Shown: positions 1 through 7,019 of the stretch, piece by piece
Layout of the letters: each line of letters starts with the position of its first letter
Numbering within the stretch: position 1 is the stretch's first letter
Source: Dimargaris cristalligena
Taxonomy: Eukaryota; Kickxellomycota; Dimargaritomycetes; Dimargaritales; Dimargaritaceae
Direction: 5' to 3'
Assembly: GCA_027576995.1 (NCBI GenBank)
Contig: JANBQC010000765.1
Coordinates: forward strand, 1-11,485
Length of the DNA: 11,485 nt
Position numbers and translations under genes: made by a program
The notes under the pieces: generated by a model
The model's input: the letters and a program-made list of their open reading frames with translations, nothing else
The model's database searches: none
Told to the model about the DNA's origin: nothing

Positions 1-351
1 AGCTATTCTCACATATATTCGCCCATACACGTATATTGTAAAACCTTATACAGCTGGTTTGAATTTTACCCATATATTACTTCTACCAGCGTGGAGCACA
101 TACGAAGCCGTAGCATTCATAGGCTGGGAACAGAGGGATGAGCCAAACGAGCCTTACAAACTGACTATGCCAGTCGTCGGCTCAATTGACCCATTTCTCT
201 CGGCGGGCTTCCTTTTCCTTTTCCTTTTATCTTCTATACTCTGTCTTCAACCCTCGGCAGTTCGTTGGCCTATGTTTATCACATTCCCGGTTTATTACTC
301 AGTTTGTCGACACATTTCACCAAGGCATCCCTACCCATTCGCCCAATCCCA
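1..351. other. 5' flank and leader of the HDAC8-like gene
   Basis: This stretch holds no gene I can support. Short open frames run through it in all three forward frames, but none resembles a known family, and the one spanning 265-351 is simply the upstream extension of the deacetylase frame opened by a TTG, not an ATG. The last 150 bases are pyrimidine-rich, as fungal leaders often are. No clear TATA box at a useful distance was seen. Confidence 0.5.
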
Positions 352-2564
352 ATGGCACAACACAAGGTCGCATACATTTACAGCCCCGACTATGCGCGCA
401 TTGCCGACTCGCTTCCTGCTAACCAGGGCCGGGTAAGTCCCAGTGCCAACTAGTACACTAACTCCACTTATCCCGTTGCTGCGACCGGTAACACACGCCT
501 CTTCAACTACAAGCTAACTAAGCTACCCCTATTGCGCGTTGTCATCGACCCTTCAACTGGGGCCAATTCAATGATACCTCATTCAATCGGCAGTCTAGTC
601 TAGTCCATAATCTAGTTAAATCGTTCGGCCTTTTGGACCCCCCGAAGTAAGACTTTAGCGACATCCTTACTTCAACGCCAGTTTGTTACACTGCGATACC
701 CTGTCCCGTGGAGATGCCCATATCTCCAATATATCCCCGGGTACAATTGTATGATGGCCGATCAATATAGGTTCAGAGTTTACTAAATTCGGCACGATAC
801 CCTTGTACTTATACTTGATCAATTATATGATATACCAGTGTCGATGTTCTTAAACCCATGCTGGCCCCTCCCGAGGAACTCACTCGTTTTCACGACCAAA
901 AGTTTATTGGTAAGGGTATACTGTACTGAACTTTCAACTACTCTACAGGGATGTTAGACCCTTTCGGATCCACTATCTACACACTAATGCACGCGCGTTT
1001 CCTGGCCGTCCACGTTGCATGCCGATTATGTGCCATGCGGTGTAACCTCCCACCCTCACCATCTCTCCCTTAGACTTTATGTTGAACGCCGAAAGGCGCC
1101 AGCGCCAAATAGTACAGTGCAGTTCCGGTGATGCAGCATTTAGCGACCCTGAACTCGACTCCCTGGCGTCAGTCACCGATTCCTCTTCGAATGAGAGTGA
1201 GGAGGACTCTGGCGACGATGGCCAAGGTCCCGGCGACCGGAACTCCCCAGACCCAGCGGCTGTTTTTTCCCGGCGATTGGACCAGTACGGTCTCCAGTAC
1301 GACTGTCCCTTATTTCCCGACCTCGCGGCTTACGTCCAGCTCGTGGCCGGCGGCAGCCTGGTGGCCGCTCTCGCCCTTCTCAACGGTCAGTACCGCTACG
1401 CCATTCACTGGGATGGCGGTCGTCACCACGGTCGCCGATCCCAGGCCGCGGGCTTCTGCTACGTCAACGACATTGTCCTGGCTATCCTCGCCCTGCGCCG
1501 CCAATTCGACCAGGTGCTATATATCGACGTGGATGTCCACCACGGCGATGGGGTAGAAGCGGCCTTTAGTCATTCGGATAAGGTGTTTACCCTATCGATC
1601 CACCGCTATGCCGCGGGATTCTACCCCGGTACCGGAGCTTGTGAATCAGTTGGTAAAGGTCGGGGTAAATATTTTAGTCTGAATGTGCCCCTGCAGGATG
1701 GTTTGGGCGACGATAGCTTAGAGCGGGTGTTTCGATCTACTTTAGCGCAAGTGACCCGCGTGTTTAAACCGAATGTGATAGTATTGCAGTGCGGTAGCGA
1801 TGGTAAGTATCAGTGGTAAGAGTTGAAATGGTATCCCGTAATGATTAGAATGGTCGACCCTGCTGCTCGCTTTATTGGAGAATTTCTTTAGCTGCTTAGC
1901 TATTGAGTTTTGGTACTTATAACCTGCTAATTATATGCAGTATTGAATCCCCTGGCTTCGAATACCAGTGAATGAGATAATTCAATTTACTTTTAAATAA
2001 TTACTGATTTTGTCTCCATTTTCACTCTTGCTACTTACTTTACCGGCTGCTCTCGGTAGGAATGGCGGGTGATCCCAATGAAGAATGGAACCTGACTCCC
2101 CGGGGTTTAGGCGCTGTCGTCCGATTGGCAATGGAGACCCCGGTCCCTATCTTGTTTCTAGGGGGAGGTAAGATCACAATTAATAATGTTAGTACTTTCT
2201 CGGTTGGGTTAGCTGATCCCAAGCAATAGTGGCGATAGTGTATGTTCATAAAATCACATAGTACTATTTATTCATCATAACTGAGCTATTGGAAACTATT
2301 TTATGTTTCGCTTGCACTGGGTGCTTCGTAGGAGGCTACAACCACCCCAATGTGGCCCGCTGTAATACATACCTAACTAGCATTATAACGTCGGGGTCGA
2401 GTTTACCCGTGGATGTTGACATCCCGGACTACGATGACCTTTACCACTTTAGTCCCACTTACGACCTCGACGTGGCAGCGGGTAATATGCGGGATAGTAA
2501 TTCACCTGCCTACCTTGAATCCATTGAGACTATGGTCACTCAACGTCTACTACACCTGGTCTAA
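352..2564 (+). CDS. HDAC8: HDAC8/Hos1-like class I histone deacetylase, six exons, 424 aa
   Basis: Zinc-dependent lysine deacetylase; relatives remove acetyl groups from histones and, for HDAC8 and yeast Hos1, from cohesin Smc3 in the nucleus (family knowledge). My exons are 352-432, 594-646, 839-909, 1074-1802, 2060-2167 and 2332-2564, and they splice in frame. The start gives MAQHKVAYIYSPDY, matching the HDAC8 N-terminus, and no upstream in-frame ATG was seen. Exon 2 supplies the SSLVHNLV helix and exon 3 EELTRFH. Visible active-site parts (residues of the spliced protein): Asp145 in QYDCP, His186-His187 in GGRHHG, zinc ligands Asp222 and His224 in DVDVHHGDG, the third zinc ligand Asp311 in QCGSD, and Tyr350 in GGGGYN. 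All are intact, so the enzyme is probably active. Oddities are an acidic Ser/Asp/Glu insert at about residues 90-125, which makes it longer than human HDAC8 (377 aa), and Asn instead of the usual Trp in ARCNTYLT. Other class I types (Rpd3, Hos2) fit less well at the N-terminus. Assignment to the superfamily is sure; the HDAC8/Hos1 subgroup is likely. Confidence 0.93.
433..593 (+). other. HDAC8 intron 1 (161 nt, phase 0)
   Basis: Donor GTAAGT follows the Arg27 codon and acceptor GCAG precedes SSLVHNLV. A competing in-frame reading across 562-602 (NSMIPHS) looks superficially like the same helix, but it has no acceptor just upstream and runs into TAG, so it was not used. Confidence 0.85.
647..838 (+). 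other. HDAC8 intron 2 (192 nt, phase 2)
   Basis: Donor GTAAGA ends exon 2 after the AA of a split Asn codon, and acceptor ACCAG opens exon 3, which reads VDVLKP and then the conserved EELTRFH segment. Joining restores the frame. The flanking exons are only 53 and 71 nt, so they are easily missed by gene callers. Confidence 0.8.
910..1073 (+). other. HDAC8 intron 3 (164 nt, phase 1)
   Basis: Donor GTAAGG and acceptor CTTAG join FHDQKFI to DFMLNAERR through a split Asp codon, which fits the FHD-x-x-(F/Y)-I-D pattern of the family. A second possible acceptor near 950 (CTACAG) would lead into an exon that soon loses similarity, so the distal site is preferred. The usual start prediction at 1079 is therefore an internal Met71, not the true start. 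Confidence 0.8.
1803..2059 (+). other. HDAC8 intron 4 (257 nt, phase 1)
   Basis: Donor GTAAGT lies one base after the codon of zinc ligand Asp311; acceptor GGTAG opens exon 5, which continues MAGDPNEEWNLTPRG. It is the longest intron in the window. It contains a tRNA T-loop-like string near 1965, but no tRNA fold was found. Confidence 0.88.
2168..2331 (+). other. HDAC8 intron 5 (164 nt, phase 1)
   Basis: Donor GTAAGA and acceptor CGTAG split the fourth glycine codon of the GGGGYN signature, so the catalytic Tyr350 is two codons into exon 6. The frame is open back to a TTG at 2289 inside the intron, which is why a spurious 91-codon frame appears there. Confidence 0.9.
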
Positions 2565-3488
2565 TCATGTAAGGACTGGCTGAGTTTTATGGGAGTAATT
2601 GCTGTTATATTTATATATTACATACACTTAGGTTGGGCCCCCCGGTGCAGCTGTATGGTGGATAATTAATTAGCTGGCTGGTTCGAGCCCTATCAGTCTT
2701 AAACTCCACACCCGCACCCTTTGCTTACCTGCTCTATTCAATCCTGGCTGAGACCAGTGGTGGTTGTTCCTATTTATGAATTTAAGTCTTGAATTAGAGC
2801 GACTCAAGGCAATGAAGACCCCGTTCGGGTTTCAGTAATACACACTAATAAGCCGTGTCTATTTTTACGGCGAGTATAGTTGGCCAATAAAACATCAGAC
2901 TATAGCCCCTGCTATTTACCCTGCCCAACGGCATTTACTGCCAAGCACCAGTGTGACCTTGGCTAGTCATGCTTGGCCACCGCCAGAGGTTATAGGTTGA
3001 ATTAAATGTGCAGTATGTAGAAGCGTGCAATGGATGTGTTGGTTGCACCCAGAGTGTGACGTACCAGGGTCGCTGTCGTCCTCTGCAGCAATGCCCTCCT
3101 CCAGACGAGATAGTATGACCGGCTTTATGTTGCTGCCTGCTAGAAATAAATGGCTAGGTCACGCTCACCTTTGGAGTTGTTCGCTGGATGATTTTCTGCA
3201 TGTTGTGCCATAGAAGGAAGAAGGGTTGGTTTATACTATTCGGTGGGATATGTGATATACCACTACCCCAACATTCCCCAGCTTCTCATCACCATCAATG
3301 TCGGTATTTCCCCCGCCACTTGCATAATACCCAGAAGGTCGTCGTCAGGTTAACTAGGGCTTCCCTTGGGTGGGCTTGTTTGTTGCTCAATAACTAACCC
3401 CCCAAATACTTGTCGGCTGCTTCATTACTACCCCATTATTCTCATCTTCACTTTCTATATTTTGAATTCGCTAAACTGTGTTTCCGCC
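2565..3488. other. Spacer between HDAC8-like gene and AIP1 (924 nt)
   Basis: No gene can be supported here. It should contain the deacetylase 3' UTR and the AIP1 promoter. Forward frames at 3025-3213 and 3188-3397 resemble no family I know. A GC-richer patch at about 3030-3180 is open for 63 codons on the minus strand without an ATG. A tRNA B-box-like string at about 2679 lacks the rest of a tRNA. The 60 bases before the AIP1 start are pyrimidine-rich with TATATTTT at 3456-3463. Confidence 0.5.
2886..2891 (+). terminator. Candidate poly(A) signal for the HDAC8-like gene
   Basis: An exact AATAAA hexamer stands 322 nt past the stop codon. That is rather far for a fungal 3' UTR, and the hexamer is common in AT-rich DNA, so this is only a possibility. 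Confidence 0.25.
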
Positions 3489-5804
3489 ATGTCTGCTATT
3501 CAAAGTAAGTCTGACCACCCCCTCCATGTAACATGCGGAACCTCGAAATGGCCGACTCGCAATCGTCATATCAAAATGGCCTTGAACTTGGGGGCCAGGT
3601 CTTCCTGATTTACCTGGGACAATGGCGGACACATTTCCTGCTATACATGCAAAGAGGCAAGACCATTGCCTTTATTTTAACCAAACACACCCTCCTTCCA
3701 TCTTACTATGCCATTCTTACCCACCCCATTGACCCTCTTAGAGTTTCTCTTGGCCCCTAACCCACCCACGACCCGTGGTCAGGCCGTTCGTTTAACGGCC
3801 GACCCCAAGGGCGATAATATTGTCTATGCCAATGGGAAATCCATTTTTGTGCGCCAACTCGGCCGCCCGGAGTTGGCTACTGAGTACTTGGGCCATCGTG
3901 GCCGTACCACCATGGCCCGTTTCTCGCCCAGCGGATACTATGTGGCATCGGGAGGTAAGCACCACATCACAATTACCAATCAAAATGACAATCACTGATT
4001 AAATGAAGCCAGTATTGATAAATTCGGAGCTGGAATTTGGTCTCCAATTACGGTCGGGGTAGTTCTAATTCTTACGCCATCCATCGTATGAGGGGTTTTT
4101 TTGGTTTGTTTTTGTTTGCTTGCGAATACTCCTCTGGTAGATATGAATGGTACCGTTCGGGTCTGGGATGCCACCCAGGAGGAGCATCTGCTCAAGAATG
4201 AAGTGGCGGTCATATCGGGTCCGGTCCAAGATATCGCCTGGGACTCCGAAAGTAAGCGTATCATGGCCGTCGGAAACGGCAAGGACCGTTACGGACATGT
4301 TTTCCTCTTTGATACGGGCAATTCGGTCGGTGAAGTAACCGGCCACAGCAAAGGCATCAATGCCTGTACGATGCGACCCAGCGGACGTCCCTTCCGGGCC
4401 GCAACGGCGTCGGACGATGGCACAGTGGTCTTTTACCACGGTGCGCCGTACAAATACCAGCGCGCTATTCAGGATCATGCTGGCTTCGTCAACGATGTGC
4501 GCTATTCCCCTAATGGTGACGTGTTTGTCTCGGTGGGGTCCGACAAGCGCATCTTTATGTATGACGGTAAAACGGGTGACCAGGTGGCCGATGTTAGCAA
4601 AACCAGTGATTCGGCCAATGACCTTCACACGGGCGGGATTTACTCCGTTTCCTGGAGTGGGGACAGTCGCCAGTTTATGACGTCGTCCGGTGACGGCACA
4701 GTGCGACTCTGGGATGTCGAAACCGGTCGTAGGGTGCAGACCTTCACCTTCAACCAGTACGGTGACCACCGGGACCAGCAGGTGGGTAACCTGTGGAGCG
4801 GCGAACACTTGGTGAGCCTGGGCCTGTCCGGGGACTTATTCTTCTTGGACCCCCGGGCCGACTCGCTTCAGCTGAAGCGAACCCTGCACGGCCACCAGCG
4901 GGCCATTATGGCCTCGGCCATGACCCCAGAATCCACGCTCTTCACCGGTGACTCCGATGGGCGTATTTTCGACTGGCATTTCGATGCGGATCTTCTGAGC
5001 CTACCTGCCCCGGTGAGCGGTACCGGCCACAAGAGCCAGATTATTGCCCTGGCCGCTCAGGGCGCCAAGGTGGTTTCGGCCAGTATGGACGATGTGGCCC
5101 GTCCCATCAACGTGTCGCCTACCTCGGCTGAGTATGCCTCAGAAATGGTGGTTCTGGGGAGCCAGCCCAAGCAGCTAGCCGTGCTGGCCGACGGCAGCTC
5201 TCTAGTCGTTGGCCAAACCAACGAACTACTCCACTTGAGCGCCTCCGGCGAGTCGATCCAGCACCGGTACCCTCTGGAATTCACCCCGTCGGCCGTCCAT
5301 GTCCTCGGCCAGGGTGACCAACTTCTGGTGGGTTTCACGAACAACCAGGCCCATATCTACCACGGCCTGCCCACGGAAACCGAGGGAGGCGATGGCGGCG
5401 ACAATAAAAAACCTCTGTCGCCCGCGGTGCGCCTGGAGAATAACCGGTCCCCGGTGACCTGCGTGCGTCTATCTCCCAACGGCGAACTGGCCGCGGTGGC
5501 CGATACCCAGGGTAAAATCCTGGTCTACCAAACGGCGACGGGCCAATTAAGCATTTCCCACTGGGTCTTCCACACCGCGCGGGTGAATGCCATCGAATGG
5601 CGAAGCGACAGTAAATTCCTGGCCAGCGGATCGTTGGATAGCCACGTGTACGTGTGGAGTGTCGAACGACCCATGAAAAAAATCGCTATTAAGAACGCCC
5701 ATTTAGGGGGAGTGTCGGGAGCGCATTTTTACGACAATACGCACTTGATTACAACCGGTGCTAATGGGTCGGTGCGCATGTGGGATTTGGAGTACCCCGC
5801 CTAA
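3489..5804 (+). CDS. AIP1: Actin-interacting protein 1 (AIP1/WDR1), WD-repeat, three exons, 630 aa
   Basis: AIP1 binds cofilin-decorated F-actin, promotes filament severing and disassembly, and acts in the cytosol at cortical actin structures (family knowledge). My exons are 3489-3504, 3742-3954 and 4141-5804; the spliced protein is 630 aa, close to yeast AIP1 (about 615) and human WDR1 (about 606). The N-terminus reads MSAIQ-K-FLLAPNPPTTRG and then DPKGDNIVYANGKS, the hallmark opening of AIP1, which decided the tiny first exon. WD-type blades follow through the length: VWD at 84-86, GDGTVRLWD ending near 268, GDSDGRIFDW near 345-355, and a final GSVRMWD at about 619-625 that closes the second propeller. 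Two seven-bladed propellers are expected from the family; I did not delimit all 14 blades. Residues 488-502 form a Gly/Asp-rich insert in the second propeller. The frame is intact and no key element appears lost. Generic WD40 proteins are the only alternative, and the N-terminal signature argues against that. Confidence 0.94.
3505..3741 (+). other. AIP1 intron 1 (237 nt, phase 1)
   Basis: Donor GTAAGT follows MSAIQ plus one base; acceptor CTTAG restores a Lys codon and leads into FLLAPNPPTTRG. The start codon lies in a Kozak-like context (ttccgccATG) and its exon codes for only five and a third codons. Reading straight through the donor hits a stop after two codons, so splicing is required. 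Confidence 0.82.
3955..4140 (+). other. AIP1 intron 2 (186 nt, phase 1)
   Basis: Donor GTAAGC and acceptor GGTAG join YVASG to DMNGTVRVWD through a split Asp codon, giving the expected end of the first WD blade. A T-rich tract at about 4096-4120 is a good polypyrimidine tract before the acceptor. Confidence 0.9.
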
Positions 5805-5862
5805 GTTTGACCAACCACCACCAGTCACAACAGCCCTCTACACTACTGTGTGACTTTAAAAA

Positions 5863-5882
5863 GGGGGGAGGAGGAGGGGGGG
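5863..5882 (+). repeat. G-rich purine run in the AIP1 3' UTR region
   Basis: This 20-base run has four G blocks (six, two, two, seven) separated by single A bases, 58 nt after the AIP1 stop. If transcribed, it could form a G-quadruplex in RNA, at least a two-tier one. The structure is an inference from the spacing of G blocks only. Confidence 0.6.
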
Positions 5883-6089
5883 TGCTGGAGCTTCTGGGGT
5901 CTTCGTTGACTATAGCATGATGTGCTGATGGAATGCTTATGTCCGACCCCACCCCTTTTTCATAATTTAGGGTGCTAGGACTTCGTTGGGGAGGGGATAC
6001 ACCCTACTTGGCTTGTCCCGTGTAAGTAGATGCATATCGCTTGCTAATGATCAACAGGTTGCTTTGTAACTGGCAAAATAACCTATCCG

Positions 6090-6099
6090 AATAAATAAA
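6090..6099 (+). terminator. Candidate poly(A) signals for AIP1
   Basis: Two overlapping AATAAA hexamers (6090-6095 and 6094-6099) occur about 285 nt past the stop in AT-rich sequence. They are plausible 3'-end signals, without experimental support. Confidence 0.35.
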
Positions 6100-6604
6100 G
6101 TATTAGCAAATAATATTAAACGCCGGCCCATCTAAGGGTTCTATTATTTAGCGCGAAGACTCGGACGGGTCTTAATCATTTACCAATTCGTTCATTTCGT
6201 TTCCACGTGTTCGTCAGGAACTGCACTAATAGCAGTAGGGATGGTCGAGGCCGCACGTTAAAAACGACTATTCCCAGCCTAAGAACTTAGCCTATCTAAA
6301 AGTGACGGACATCTCTCATTGGTGCGACTGCGCCCCCCGTTGATTTTTTTTCACCAAACAAGGCGATTATGGCGGACCACTGCCAACTCTGATTCGAAGC
6401 TCCAAAAGCCTACATTGGCTGCGAATGGTCAAATTCGCCTGATCGAAATTTCTAGATTATATTGTGTTGGCACTCAAGCACTCGTCATACATAGCATTTG
6501 CGTATACCATATTCCCCTTATAAAACAACTTTCATGGTATTTTTCTTGAGATATAAAATCATTAAATTATCCCTTCCATAGACACTGTATGTCCCTCCTC
6601 CCTT

Positions 6605-6611
6605 TATATAT
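6605..6611 (+). promoter_or_regulatory. Candidate TATA box for TRAP1
   Basis: TATATAT lies 155 nt upstream of the TRAP1 start in an otherwise mixed pyrimidine-rich region. The distance fits a TATA box followed by a leader of about 120 nt. TATA-like strings are frequent in AT-rich spacers, so the call is weak. Confidence 0.25.
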
Positions 6612-6749
6612 GAATTATAGTTTTCTATCTCGTTGGAGCTGCCTATCGTAAAGCTTCTCCTTTAGTCCATTGTCATTTATTTCTTTTTGTTACTTTTTCA
6701 AGTCCCTACACATTATCGTTAGTTTACGAGTGATTTCTATCGTGAATCG

Positions 6750-6764
6750 CACACACACACACAC
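6750..6764 (+). repeat. CA dinucleotide microsatellite abutting the TRAP1 start
   Basis: About seven CA units run to within one base of the ATG at 6766. It lies in the presumed 5' leader, is read through by the open frame (His-Thr repeats) but precedes the first ATG, so it should not be translated. Length changes here would alter the start context but not the protein. Confidence 0.8.
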
Positions 6765-6765
6765 C

Positions 6766-6988
6766 ATGTTCCGTCAAGGTTTATCTACTACTTTGCGCTC
6801 TCACGCCGCGATCCGTTCATTCTCGACCCGCTCGGCGGTTCTGGCCCAGCAAAGCCACCTGGCCTGTCCCCGGGCGGTGTCAACCAGCGGCCCCTCGTCG
6901 ATCTCGGCGACTTCAAACCGGGCCCTCGCCGGCGCCTGGCTGTCATCCACTCGGGTGCGCCAACTGACTTCGGACGCCAAGGATACCC

Positions 6989-7019
<31 letters not shown>

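Larger units (their letters stand above)
5805..6765. other. Spacer between AIP1 and TRAP1 (961 nt)
   Basis: It contains the AIP1 3' UTR with a purine/G-rich run, two overlapping AATAAA hexamers, and the TRAP1 promoter and leader. A 76-codon forward frame at 6319-6549 matches no family I recognise, has base composition like the surrounding spacer and is not called. No heat-shock element in the nTTCnnGAAn arrangement was found by eye. Confidence 0.5.

Noticed and set aside
562..602. Alternative HDAC8 exon reading NSMIPHSIGSLV
   Set aside because: There is no acceptor AG next to it and the frame meets TAG; the exon at 594 in another frame matches the family better and splices in frame.
618..640. 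String resembling the U2 snRNA 5' region (TTCGGCCTTTTGG)
   Set aside because: It lies in exon 2 of the deacetylase, where it codes for the conserved SFGLL helix, and the rest of U2 is absent.
1940..1985. T-loop-like TTCGAAT with a short stem inside HDAC8 intron 4
   Set aside because: The stem has a mismatch at the loop-closing position and no matching acceptor or anticodon arm exists upstream, so it is not an intronic tRNA.
2660..2700. tRNA-like B box (GGTTCGAGCCC) near 2679
   Set aside because: The T stem does not pair beyond two bases, no A box lies at the right distance, and no acceptor stem could be formed.
2970..3158. Minus-strand open frame of 63 codons in a GC-richer patch (LSRLEEGIAAEDDSD)
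   Set aside because: It has no ATG and no recognisable similarity, and it would need unseen exons to be a gene.
6319..6549. 76-codon forward frame before TRAP1
   Set aside because: There is no family resemblance or codon bias like the real exons, and it lies in the TRAP1 promoter region.
6670..6765. N-terminal extension of the TRAP1 frame
   Set aside because: The extension opens with TTG, not ATG, and is hydrophobic rather than presequence-like. The first ATG at 6766 gives a clean mitochondrial presequence.
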